A stretch of DNA of 64,000 bases from Thermodesulfovibrio aggregans. Its GTDB lineage: Bacteria; Nitrospirota; Thermodesulfovibrionia; Thermodesulfovibrionales; Thermodesulfovibrionaceae. The notes beneath the pieces are model-generated. The model was not told the DNA's origin and searched no databases. It saw only the letters and a list, made by a program, of their open reading frames with translations. The stretch covers positions 1,073,012 to 1,137,011 of the forward strand of contig NZ_BCNO01000001.1 of assembly GCF_001514535.1 (NCBI RefSeq). The letters run 5' to 3'. Shown here piece by piece: positions 8,292-16,302 of the stretch. Each line of letters opens with the position of its first letter. The first letter of the stretch is position 1. The position numbers and the translations under genes are program-made.

Positions 8292-8955
8292 TCAAATCTC
8301 TCCTTTTTGTAAAAATTTCCCAAATTTTATCCATTACAGTTATGGTCGCATTTACTACCTTAGGGTCAAATTGGATTCCCGAGTTATTTTTAAGCTCTTC
8401 AAATGTTTCTTCAAAATCAAATGCTTTTCTATAAGGCCTATCGTGTAACATTGCAGAGATAACATCTGCTACTGTGATAATTCTTGAACCAAGGGGAATT
8501 TCTTCTGCTTTAATTCCTGAAGGATAACCCTTGCCATCGTATCTCTCATGATGATAAAGAACCATGTCTTTTATGTCAGTTAGCAAAGTAACGGGTTTTA
8601 AAATTGCAAATCCTACCAACGGATGTGTTTTGATAATCTTCCATTCATGCTTTGTTAACTTTCCTTTTTTATTTAGAATTTTATCAGGAATTGCAATCTT
8701 TCCTATGTCATGTAAATGTCCTGCAATGTGAATCTTTTCAGCTTCCTTTTCATTTAATCCATAAGAAAGAGCAATCGCATAACTTATTTCCGCAACTTCT
8801 TCAGAATGATTAGCAGTATAAACATCTTTTGCATCTATGACTCTTGATAGAGATTCAGCAAACTGATGAATTGTTATAAACTCATTTTTAATTTGATCTA
8901 AAGTACCTGTATAAAACTCATCTGATGGAATTTTCTTATACATTCTCATTTGCAT
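8251..8955 (-). CDS. HD-GYP domain protein, likely cyclic di-GMP phosphodiesterase
   Basis: A 234-residue cytosolic protein consisting almost only of an HD-GYP domain. Seen: AGHLHDIGKIAIPD with the HD pair at residues 82-83, THPLVGFAIL, HHERYDGKGYP at 135-145, and the DVISAMLHDRPYR region. All metal-binding and GYP signature residues are present, so hydrolysis of c-di-GMP is likely. The first 40 residues have no recognised sensor. It overlaps the FeoA-GGDEF gene upstream by 20 bases and a feoA downstream by 41 bases, so it is co-translated with iron transport genes. Confidence 0.9.
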   Translation of the reverse strand: MQMRMYKKIPSDEFYTGTLDQIKNEFITIHQFAESLSRVIDAKDVYTANHSEEVAEISYAIALSYGLNEKEAEKIHIAGHLHDIGKIAIPDKILNKKGKLTKHEWKIIKTHPLVGFAILKPVTLLTDIKDMVLYHHERYDGKGYPSGIKAEEIPLGSRIITVADVISAMLHDRPYRKAFDFEETFEELKNNSGIQFDPKVVNATITVMDKIWEIFTKRRDLNDTNSIDSKRRKS

Positions 8956-9715
8956 ACCTCCAGTAGAAAGTGCATACCATGTTTTTACCTCTCTTTTTAG
9001 CCATATATAGGGCTTTGTCAGCTCTATTTAAAAGTTCATCCATAGATATATAAGGTGGGGTTCCGTCAATTCCTGCACTTATCGTTACGATTCCTGTACC
9101 AAATGGTGAAATTTCAATAGATTTTGCCAGTTCCCTGAGTCTCTCTGCTATTAAATAGCATTGTTTTAAATTAACCCCTTTCATCAATATCAGAAATTCT
9201 TCACCACCCCACCTGAAAACATTGTCTGTCCTTCTTATGTTTTTCTTTAACATCTCCCCAACCTTTCTTAAAACCCTGTCTCCAAAATCGTGACCATAGG
9301 TATCATTGATTTTTTTGAAGTTATCAATATCTATTAGAATCAGTGAAAAGGGTAATTTGTTTGACACAGCTTTCTCATATTCTCCTGCTAAAAATAAATA
9401 AGCAGTGTTTCTGTTAAGACAACCTGTAAGGGAATCATACATTGCACTTTCTTTATAAAGATGATAGAAAGATTTTATCGGTCTTACTCTTATGAAATTT
9501 GCAAGTTCTGACTCAAAACCAAGATAAGCATTATTAACTTTTAATAAGACTTTTTTATTTATCACAGGATCATAGGAAATTAACTCTACAAGGATTCCTT
9601 CTTTTAATCCCATATCTCTTAATCTTTTAACTGCTGGAACATTGATGTCCATATATACAATCTCAGCCAATTCACCTATATATAAATCGCCCAGGAAGAG
9701 TCCATCTGGTTTCAT
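8936..9715 (-). CDS. Diguanylate cyclase with N-terminal FeoA domain (FeoA-GGDEF fusion)
   Basis: A 259-residue two-domain protein. Residues about 5-76 read as a FeoA SH3-like domain: GELAEIVYMDINVPAVKRLR, the signature RLRDMGLKEG at 31-40, then VLLKVNNAYLGFESELANFIRV. Residues about 88-255 are a complete GGDEF domain: DSLTG at 94-98, IDIDNFKKINDTYGHDFGD, the catalytic GGEEF at 170-174, and a product-inhibition site RRTD at 161-164 five residues upstream. It should make c-di-GMP from GTP. The FeoA domain could dock to FeoB or sense its state, which is inference. It lies directly upstream of the HD-GYP gene and the feoA-feoA-feoB cluster. Confidence 0.9.
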   Translation of the reverse strand: MKPDGLFLGDLYIGELAEIVYMDINVPAVKRLRDMGLKEGILVELISYDPVINKKVLLKVNNAYLGFESELANFIRVRPIKSFYHLYKESAMYDSLTGCLNRNTAYLFLAGEYEKAVSNKLPFSLILIDIDNFKKINDTYGHDFGDRVLRKVGEMLKKNIRRTDNVFRWGGEEFLILMKGVNLKQCYLIAERLRELAKSIEISPFGTGIVTISAGIDGTPPYISMDELLNRADKALYMAKKRGKNMVCTFYWRYANENV

Positions 9716-9730
9716 TATTTCCCCCCAATT

Positions 9731-10909
9731 TTAAAAGTTAATATTCCATCTTACACCATAAACATGGCCTGCCTTTGTGTTGTCTGATTCTCTTGCAGTA
9801 TCACGAATATACTGATAATCAAGGGTTATGTCTGAACTGAGAAATTTGTAAGAAAAAAGCTTAAACTTCACATAAGACTCAAATACCTGACTGTGTTTTA
9901 ATTTTTCATTTTCATCCTGTAATTTTTCATTCTTTGATGGGCTCTTTAGATAGGCATAACCAAAGCCTATTTCATCATCCTTACGACCCCACACACTTCC
10001 ATTTAGATTCAATCCAAGTGAAAACATTCTGTTATAATCTACCTTTGCAGAGTCATCCTGCCAGCCTGCACGGAAAAATGCTCCAAGTATGTCTTTTATC
10101 AACTGCTGGTCAAAGGATACTCCAACTCCTTTCAATGCTTTGTATGCATCGGTATCCCAGTTTTCAAATCTCTTATTCGTTGTGTATCCATAGAGCCTGT
10201 AATTACCCTCACCAATTGGTGTTTCAAGCTTGTATCCAATCTGTGCTCCAATCCAGTTGTAGTTTTTCACATCCATTATTTCATTATCATTTTTTGAACG
10301 CATTCCTACCAGTCTCAGATGAAAATTACCAGCTTCAAACTCTGCTGCCACCCCTGCATCATAGCTTGGAAGATTTGCAAGAGGATTATGCACCAGTGCT
10401 TCATTCATGAATTGTCCAAGTTCATCTGCTGCATAGGCATTGTCATCTATAAAGGCTGTTGAGTCAATTATTCCTGCTGTAAACTTTAGCGATACATCCT
10501 TCTGAATTGGAAACTTATGGGAGTACCAAAGCTCCTGTAGATGATCTCTTGGATGTCCATTTATGTTTTTTAGGTCGACAAAGAGGTCATCAGCATTGGG
10601 ATTGAGATTGAAAGGATAAAGAGAGCTTTCTGAGTGAAATCCGCTTCCTTTTGCAAAGCTTGCTCTGAGGAAGAATTCATCGTTTTCAGTTGGTTTAAGA
10701 GATACATTGAAGTCAATTACAGCTGAGCCTCTGTCCTTTGTTTTGTCCTTTGTTTCATCATCCACATATCCTTTGGTCATGTGTAGCCACTGATAAACTG
10801 TGGTTGCAGTTCCTGAAACTGAAAGCCAGTCTGTAATATCAGCCGCAAATACTGAAAATGAAAAAAGTAAACTTAAGAAAGCTACAATGGAAACTTTTAA
10901 ATTTTTCAT
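9731..10909 (-). CDS. Outer-membrane beta-barrel (porin-like) protein of the Feo operon
   Basis: A 392-residue protein with a Sec signal peptide (KVSIVAFLSLLFSFSVFAA, cut near residue 22). Alternating amphipathic strands run through its length, and it ends in GVRWNINF with the C-terminal Phe typical of outer-membrane barrels. The stretch NPLANLPSYDAGVAAEF recalls alginate/carbohydrate porin families, but I cannot assign a substrate. Its place between a DUF2325 gene and the FeoA-GGDEF gene suggests passage of ferrous ions or small iron complexes across the outer membrane. The start overlaps the stop of the upstream gene by 4 bases. Confidence 0.8.
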   Translation of the reverse strand: MKNLKVSIVAFLSLLFSFSVFAADITDWLSVSGTATTVYQWLHMTKGYVDDETKDKTKDRGSAVIDFNVSLKPTENDEFFLRASFAKGSGFHSESSLYPFNLNPNADDLFVDLKNINGHPRDHLQELWYSHKFPIQKDVSLKFTAGIIDSTAFIDDNAYAADELGQFMNEALVHNPLANLPSYDAGVAAEFEAGNFHLRLVGMRSKNDNEIMDVKNYNWIGAQIGYKLETPIGEGNYRLYGYTTNKRFENWDTDAYKALKGVGVSFDQQLIKDILGAFFRAGWQDDSAKVDYNRMFSLGLNLNGSVWGRKDDEIGFGYAYLKSPSKNEKLQDENEKLKHSQVFESYVKFKLFSYKFLSSDITLDYQYIRDTARESDNTKAGHVYGVRWNINF

Positions 10910-11214
10910 TTTAAATCCTCCTCTTTTTCTTTTATTTTTTTTAAGTATTCAATGCTTTTTCTTAAAGAGCTTATTCCGCAGCTATGGCACATTAAACAGG
11001 GGCATTTTTTAAAAGAAAAATTTTTTCTTATGCTTTCTTTTAATTCGTGCGAAACCTTGTTTGTAAAAATCACCACCGCATCAACATTTCCTATTTTCTT
11101 GTGAACATCTTTTTCCGGTTTTGTAAAAACTTTCAACTTTACTCCAAGTTTGTTTGCTTCTTCAATATAATGTTTTTCTAATCTATCCATTCCTCCAATT
11201 AACGCCACACACAT
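10906..11214 (-). CDS. DUF2325 family protein
   Basis: A 102-residue protein. It begins CVALIGGMDRLEKHYIEEA, followed by VDAVVIFTNKVSHEL and KCPCLMCHSCGISSLRKSIEYLKK. The Rossmann-like GGMDR start and the later conserved Ser/His fit DUF2325. The extra cysteines (CPCLMCHSC) could bind a metal. Function is unknown. It is the first gene of the large Feo operon, with a strong AAAGGAGG and a consensus promoter upstream, so a role in iron handling is plausible but only by context. Confidence 0.75.
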   Translation of the reverse strand: MCVALIGGMDRLEKHYIEEANKLGVKLKVFTKPEKDVHKKIGNVDAVVIFTNKVSHELKESIRKNFSFKKCPCLMCHSCGISSLRKSIEYLKKIKEKEEDLK

Positions 11215-11245
11215 ATTCTTCCTCCTTTAAATAATTGAAATATAT

Positions 11246-11287
11246 TTAGATAAATCTAATTATAAGAATTAATTCTAATTTTGTCAA
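11246..11287 (-). promoter_or_regulatory. Consensus sigma-70 promoter with palindromic operators for the large Feo operon
   Basis: On the minus strand TTGACA (11287-11282), a 17-base spacer and TATAAT (11264-11259) form a perfect consensus promoter. The spacer contains the palindrome AGAATTAATTCT (11265-11276). TTAGATTTATCTAA (11259-11246), an inverted repeat with 6-base arms, begins on the -10 box. A repressor bound to either would block RNA polymerase. The DtxR-like protein encoded at 4286-4678 is the obvious candidate. Confidence 0.75.
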
Positions 11288-11308
11288 GTCTGTCTAAAAA
11301 TTAAACTC

Positions 11309-11337
11309 TTGACTTTTTTTTTAATCTGTTTTTTAAT
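11309..11337 (+). promoter_or_regulatory. Promoter of the Hmc operon
   Basis: TTGACT (11309-11314), a 17-base spacer and TTTAAT (11332-11337). The first ATG (11352) is 14 bases after the -10 box, so the leader would be very short, and no Shine-Dalgarno is seen. The promoter is back-to-back with the Feo promoter. Confidence 0.6.
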
Positions 11338-11351
11338 AGATAACAATTAAC

Positions 11352-12605
11352 ATGTTCAACTGGGATTGGCAGACAAAGGAAAAGGTTATTTGTGATGTTA
11401 ATGAATGGAAGGAGAGATTCAGCCTTGTCCATGAGTTTATTCCGAGTGCTGATGGAGAGAGAATCGCAGCTGTTGTTGAAATAGAAGATAAAAAGGTTAC
11501 TCCATGTATAAATGGAAAAACATGGAGTGATACCTTTGAAAGAATTTGCTTTTTAAATTTTCTTCCTGACAGTTCCATAGTATGCCTTGTTTTACAAAAT
11601 TTTGAATGGACAATGGCAAAAGATGAAGTTTTACTTGATGAATCCTTTGACTATGCATGGAACCTTCAGTTTAGCGAAGATGCTTCTACAGTAGCATTTA
11701 ACATAAAAAAAGGAGACTCTTACGGACTTTGTGTAAATGGAAAAGTGTGGGATAATCTATTTTTTGATGCAAGGGATTTATTTATTTCTCCCGATGGGAA
11801 AAGAACTGCCTGCTATGTAAGGACAAAAAATCCTCAGGTTCTTGATATATTTAGTTTCAAAGAAGGTGTCTGGACAGTAGCAGTTGATGGTATTGCATGG
11901 GATAAAAACTTCATCTCTGTTTATGGGTTAAACTTCAGTCCTTATGGTAAGAGAGTTGCAGCTACTGTAAGGCTTTCTCAACAGGAGTTTACAGTAGCTG
12001 TTGATGGAAATCTCTGGAATGAAACTTTCTATAACGCTTGGGAGCCTGTTTTTGTAAATGAAGGTGATATATGTGTGCCAGTTAAAACAGAAAAAGGATG
12101 GACTCTTGCTTTGAATGGAAAGCCTCTGTGGAATAGACATTTTGTTCAACTATGGCACCAGAGAGTAAGCCCGGATGGTAAAAAAATTGCCGCTGTTTGC
12201 GCAACAGAGTTTGGCAAATGGACAGTTGCTGTTGATGGAATGCCATGGAAAAGAACATTTTCTCAGGCTGTTCTACCACCACAATTCAGCCCTGATGGTA
12301 AAAGAGTAGCCTCTGTTGTAAGGGAAAACAATCTATGGACAGTTGCTGTTGATGCAGTTGCATGGAATGTTGGATTTGAAAGAGTATGGACTCCACAATT
12401 CAGCCCTGATGGTTCTCATGTTGTTGCGATAGCAGAGAGAGATGGTGTTTTCTTTATAGTGCTTGATGGAAAGATTGGAAAGGATACCTTTGATATGCTT
12501 TGGGAACCTGTTTTCAGCCCAGATGGAGATAAAATTCTGATAAGATGCATTAAAAATGGCAGATATTACAGAAAAATTTTAACAATTGGAGAGATTTTGA
12601 GATAA
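11352..12605 (+). CDS. Tryptophan-rich WD40-like propeller protein (TmcD-like) of the Hmc operon
   Basis: A 417-residue protein without signal peptide or membrane segment. It is built from about eight to nine repeats of roughly 45 residues with the pattern FSPDGKRVAAxVxxxxxWTVAVDGxxWxxxF, as in WD40-like/PD40 beta-propellers. The tryptophan content is striking. A cytosolic tryptophan-rich protein, TmcD, accompanies the Tmc redox complex of Desulfovibrio, and this protein looks like its counterpart. It ends one base inside the next gene (cytochrome b), so it is translationally coupled. It may dock a cytosolic electron carrier, which is inference. Confidence 0.75.
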   Translation: MFNWDWQTKEKVICDVNEWKERFSLVHEFIPSADGERIAAVVEIEDKKVTPCINGKTWSDTFERICFLNFLPDSSIVCLVLQNFEWTMAKDEVLLDESFDYAWNLQFSEDASTVAFNIKKGDSYGLCVNGKVWDNLFFDARDLFISPDGKRTACYVRTKNPQVLDIFSFKEGVWTVAVDGIAWDKNFISVYGLNFSPYGKRVAATVRLSQQEFTVAVDGNLWNETFYNAWEPVFVNEGDICVPVKTEKGWTLALNGKPLWNRHFVQLWHQRVSPDGKKIAAVCATEFGKWTVAVDGMPWKRTFSQAVLPPQFSPDGKRVASVVRENNLWTVAVDAVAWNVGFERVWTPQFSPDGSHVVAIAERDGVFFIVLDGKIGKDTFDMLWEPVFSPDGDKILIRCIKNGRYYRKILTIGEILR

Positions 12606-13282
12606 TGGAGCAGTTTTTTAAAGATCCATCAATATACACTCTTGTGAGAGGACCTCTTGTCTGGATTGCTTTTATTGTGTTCATTGGAGGAACATTTTAT
12701 CGTATCTATAAGACCATACAACTTGCTAAAAAGGAAAAGATAATATATCCCTATCTCAGCCTGAAATATACTCTTCGTTCATTCATACACTGGCTAACAC
12801 CCTATGGAAGTATAAGCATGAGAAGACATCCATGGTTTACACTGATTACCTTTGTTTTTCATATATCTGTGATTTTAACTCCCATATTTCTTGCTGGTCA
12901 TATTGAGCTTTGGTACGAATCTTGGAAACTCAACTGGTGGAGTTTGCCTCAGGGACTTGCTGATGCAATGACTTTGATTGTAATAGTTTCTTTGATTTTG
13001 CTTTTGATAAGGAGACTTATTCAGTCTGATATAAAGTTTTTAACCGGAAAAGGTGATTACTTAGCAATTGCTTTGGTAGCTTTACCTTTTATTACAGGAT
13101 TTCTTGCCCATTACGAGCTTTTAATTGAGTATAAAACGATGCTTACAATTCACATGATTACTGGTGAGATTATGCTTGCTACGATACCTTTTACAAGACT
13201 CAGCCATATGTTTTTCTTCTGGCTTACAAGAGCTCACACAGGAAGTGAGTTTGGTGCTGTAAGACATTCAAGAGATTATTGA
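12605..13282 (+). CDS. hmcE: Membrane cytochrome b subunit, HmcE/TmcC-like
   Basis: A 225-residue NarI/DsrM-type membrane protein. About five hydrophobic segments are seen, near residues 15-33, 80-102, 118-137, 147-166 and 178-200. Histidines in or beside helices (HPWF, FHIS, HYEL, HMITGE) are candidate haem b ligands. The length matches HmcE of Desulfovibrio (about 225) and is much shorter than DsrM. It would pass electrons between the quinone pool or periplasmic haems and the FeS subunit encoded next. Confidence 0.8.
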   Translation: MEQFFKDPSIYTLVRGPLVWIAFIVFIGGTFYRIYKTIQLAKKEKIIYPYLSLKYTLRSFIHWLTPYGSISMRRHPWFTLITFVFHISVILTPIFLAGHIELWYESWKLNWWSLPQGLADAMTLIVIVSLILLLIRRLIQSDIKFLTGKGDYLAIALVALPFITGFLAHYELLIEYKTMLTIHMITGEIMLATIPFTRLSHMFFFWLTRAHTGSEFGAVRHSRDY

Positions 13283-13289
13283 GGTAACT

Positions 13290-14603
13290 ATGGAAAAGTT
13301 TGAAAGAAAACCAGTTACAGACATCGGAATTGATGAAACACTCAATAAAGTTGATGAGTCAACCATAAAAAAAGCTATTGATTGGGTTCTAAGAAAAGAA
13401 GCATCAGCAAGACTTAAAACATTTGTAGAGACCTGCATGAGATGCGGAATGTGTACTACTTCCTGTCATCACTATTTAGGACACGAAGGTGATCCAACCT
13501 ATGCTCCAGCAGCAAAGGTAAAGCAAACAATATGGGACATGCTCAATAAAAATGGAAATGTTAGCAAAGATGACATAAAGAAGTATGCCCGTATTGCATT
13601 TTCTGAATGCAATCTCTGCCGTAGATGTGTTCAGTTCTGCCCCTTTGGAATAGATATTGCCTACTTAATAGCACTTGTAAGAAGAATCTGCTGTCTAATT
13701 GGAGCAGTGCCTCAGTATATTCAGGATCAGGCATTAAGTCATATGCAGACAACAAATATGCTATGGTTCAGACAGGATGAATGGCTTGATACAGTTCAAT
13801 GGCTTGAAGATGAATTAAGAGCAGAAATTAAAAATGCAAGAATTCCTCTTGGTAAAAAGAATGCTGAAATCCTTTATCTTGCCCATGGACTTGAAGCAAA
13901 ATACATGACAGGACTGCTTACCAACATGGCAAAAATAATGAATGTGGCAAAGGTTGACTGGACAATGCCTGATACAGATGGCTGGGATTATACAAACAAA
14001 GCATTCTATGCACAGGATCAGGAGACTCTTCAAAAAGTGGTGAGAACCCATTATGAAATTGCCTTTAAGCTTAATGTTAAGAGAATTGTTATGGGAGAAT
14101 GCGGACATGCTTACAGAACAGGCATATATGAAGGTACAAGACTCATTGGTTGGAAGGAAAATCCAATACCCTATCTTCATGGTGTGGAGTTCTTCTATGA
14201 ACTTTTAAAAAGTGGAAGAATAAAAATCAGGGAAAAGATCAAAGAGCCTGTAACTTTGCAGGATCCCTGTAATATCATAAGATACAGAGGACTTGGAGAA
14301 AAGTTAAGATACATTGTAAACAGTCTCTGCGAAAACTTTATAGAGATGACGCCAAACGATGATCATAACTACTGTTGCTCAGCTGGTGGAGGGATGATAG
14401 ATGCAGGACCACCCTGGAAGATGGCAAGAATTGAAGGTGGTAAAGTTAAGGCAGAACAGATAAGAGATACAGGGGCGAAAATAGTGATAGCACCATGTCA
14501 TACCTGTCACAAGGGAATTGAGGACTTGAATGATTATTACAAGCTTGGAGTTCATGTAAAGTTTTTAACAGATATGATTGCAGAGCAAATGGAAATTCCT
14601 TGA
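13290..14603 (+). CDS. hmcF: CCG-domain iron-sulfur protein, HmcF/TmcB-like (HdrD family)
   Basis: A 437-residue cytosolic protein. Two [4Fe-4S] motifs lie near the N-terminus (CMRCGMCTTSC and CNLCRRCVQFCPFG). CCG-type cysteine-rich regions follow: GECGHAYR, DPCNIIRYRG and YCCSAGGGM, with a later CHTCHKG. This is the HdrD/DsrK/TmcB/HmcF build, in which the CCG cysteines hold a catalytic or relay FeS centre. It likely exchanges electrons with a cytosolic thiol/disulfide or DsrC-like partner. It starts 7 bases after the cytochrome b gene. Confidence 0.85.
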   Translation: MEKFERKPVTDIGIDETLNKVDESTIKKAIDWVLRKEASARLKTFVETCMRCGMCTTSCHHYLGHEGDPTYAPAAKVKQTIWDMLNKNGNVSKDDIKKYARIAFSECNLCRRCVQFCPFGIDIAYLIALVRRICCLIGAVPQYIQDQALSHMQTTNMLWFRQDEWLDTVQWLEDELRAEIKNARIPLGKKNAEILYLAHGLEAKYMTGLLTNMAKIMNVAKVDWTMPDTDGWDYTNKAFYAQDQETLQKVVRTHYEIAFKLNVKRIVMGECGHAYRTGIYEGTRLIGWKENPIPYLHGVEFFYELLKSGRIKIREKIKEPVTLQDPCNIIRYRGLGEKLRYIVNSLCENFIEMTPNDDHNYCCSAGGGMIDAGPPWKMARIEGGKVKAEQIRDTGAKIVIAPCHTCHKGIEDLNDYYKLGVHVKFLTDMIAEQMEIP

Positions 14604-14615
14604 GAGCTTGAGAGC

Positions 14616-16190
14616 ATGAAGAGATTATTTTTCATAGTATTTTTGATTATTACATTTTTTACAGTTACAATTTACTCAAAAAATCAGATACCAACGCAAG
14701 AGCCTGAAAACATGGTTGAGATAGCCCATAAAGAGATTTTCAAAAGGCTTGAATATGGTAAAGTTCTATTTGAACATCAGAAACACATTGATACAATGGC
14801 AAAACATCTAAATAAACCAAAAGAGATGACCTGTGGAGAATGTCATTTAAGGGATAAATATGGCGATTATTCCTTTGATTTTCAGGGTAGTGGAAATATA
14901 AAATCCTCAGAGGAACTTAAAAATCTATATCACATGAGATGCTTAAATTGTCACCAAACACTGAGTTCTCAGAATAAAAAAACAGGACCTGGAATTTTAT
15001 CTTGCCGTGACTGTCATAAAAAAGAGAGTGAAAAAGTTGAAGTAAAGTATCCTCTGTTTGAGTTTGATTTTTCACTTCATGAAAAACATGTAAAAAAACA
15101 TGAAAAAGACTGTAGTCTCTGTCATCATATCTATGATATTGAAGAAAAAGATAAAAGCTTAGCTCTTGTGTATGAGAAGGGAACTGAGCAGAGTTGTTAT
15201 TACTGTCATGATTTTACTAAAAAAAGAGGTCCTGAAATTTCAAAGATAGTAAAAGTAGCAAAGGAAAAGAATCTTGACATAAAAAATGCAAATCATTTAC
15301 TTTGCTTGAACTGTCATCTAAAGAACAGACTGCAGGCAAAGGATGCAGGTCCATTGGAATGTAAAAAGTGTCACACAGGAAAGTATAAAACCATAGAGGA
15401 ACTTAAAGATGTACCAAGACCTGAAAGGGATCAGCCTGATAAGGTATTCCTCAACATTGAAGAGGGAAAAATGAAAGGGGTTGCTTTCAAACATAGCTTC
15501 CATGAGAAAAATAATAGAAACTGCAGAGTCTGCCACCATGAGACATTAAGGGCCTGTCGAGATTGCCATAATCTCAAAGGTAAGGAAGAGGGTGGATTTG
15601 TAAATGCTCTTACAGCATTTCATTCATTAAATTCAGAGACAAGCTGTCAGGGATGTCACAAAAACTTCACCAGAAAAGAAGAATGCTATGGTTGTCATTA
15701 CTTTATACCGCCAGTAAAAGCGGAAGTTGGTAAAGGACAAACATGCAGTCGCTGTCATACAGGCAAAAAAGAACCAGAAGTAGTAAAAACTTTTGCATTA
15801 TCATCGGATAAAATAAAAAATGAAGTGACTATAAAGCACATTGAAAAGGAGTTTGAGCCTGTAAAAATACCTCATTACAAGATGATTAAAAAGCTCACTG
15901 ATATCTCAAACCAGAGTAAGATAGCAACATACTTTCATAAGGATATAGATACTATTTGCAGAGGCTGTCATCACAAAAGCAAGGAGGACGCAGAATCTCA
16001 AAGAGAGAGACCTCCTCTTTGTGTAAACTGTCATAGTGTAACTTTTGATGAAAAAGCAATTGCAAGACCAAGACTTCAAGCAGCATATCACAGTATGTGC
16101 ATAAAATGTCACGAAACCATTAAACTTGAAAAACCGAAAAAATGCGAAGACTGTCACAAAAGAAAGGTAGCGGAAAATGTATATAATTGA
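14616..16190 (+). CDS. hmcA: Sixteen-haem periplasmic cytochrome c, HmcA-like
   Basis: A 524-residue secreted protein with a signal peptide (RLFFIVFLIITFFTVTIYS). I count exactly 16 CxxCH haem sites, from CGECH near residue 73 to CEDCH near the C-terminus. Many separate histidines are available as distal ligands. Sixteen haems in a protein of this length is the hallmark of HmcA, the high-molecular-weight cytochrome of sulfate reducers, which takes electrons from periplasmic hydrogenases through cytochrome c3. The flanking genes encode every other Hmc subunit type, supporting the call over NrfA/OmcX-type multihaems. Confidence 0.88.
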   Translation: MKRLFFIVFLIITFFTVTIYSKNQIPTQEPENMVEIAHKEIFKRLEYGKVLFEHQKHIDTMAKHLNKPKEMTCGECHLRDKYGDYSFDFQGSGNIKSSEELKNLYHMRCLNCHQTLSSQNKKTGPGILSCRDCHKKESEKVEVKYPLFEFDFSLHEKHVKKHEKDCSLCHHIYDIEEKDKSLALVYEKGTEQSCYYCHDFTKKRGPEISKIVKVAKEKNLDIKNANHLLCLNCHLKNRLQAKDAGPLECKKCHTGKYKTIEELKDVPRPERDQPDKVFLNIEEGKMKGVAFKHSFHEKNNRNCRVCHHETLRACRDCHNLKGKEEGGFVNALTAFHSLNSETSCQGCHKNFTRKEECYGCHYFIPPVKAEVGKGQTCSRCHTGKKEPEVVKTFALSSDKIKNEVTIKHIEKEFEPVKIPHYKMIKKLTDISNQSKIATYFHKDIDTICRGCHHKSKEDAESQRERPPLCVNCHSVTFDEKAIARPRLQAAYHSMCIKCHETIKLEKPKKCEDCHKRKVAENVYN

Positions 16191-16293
16191 GCAACTTTTT
16201 TCAGGACACGGATATGAGTATTTAATTGCTGTGCTTTCAATATTTGTTTTTATAGTAATCTTCAGTATGCTCGGAGAAAAGAAAAAGTATTAG
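16177..16293 (+). CDS. hmcD: Small single-helix membrane subunit, HmcD-like
   Basis: A 38-residue protein (MYIIEQLFSGHGYEYLIAV, then SIFVFIVIFSML and a basic end EKKKY). One membrane helix spans residues about 15-33, followed by a positively charged cytoplasmic tail. It starts inside the hmcA stop (14-base overlap) and ends 9 bases before hmcB. The D. vulgaris Hmc operon also contains a very small membrane protein gene, hmcD, at the equivalent place. Sequence similarity cannot be judged at this length, so the name rests on size and position. Confidence 0.75.
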   Translation: MYIIEQLFSGHGYEYLIAVLSIFVFIVIFSMLGEKKKY

Positions 16294-16302
16294 AGGAAAG
16301 AT

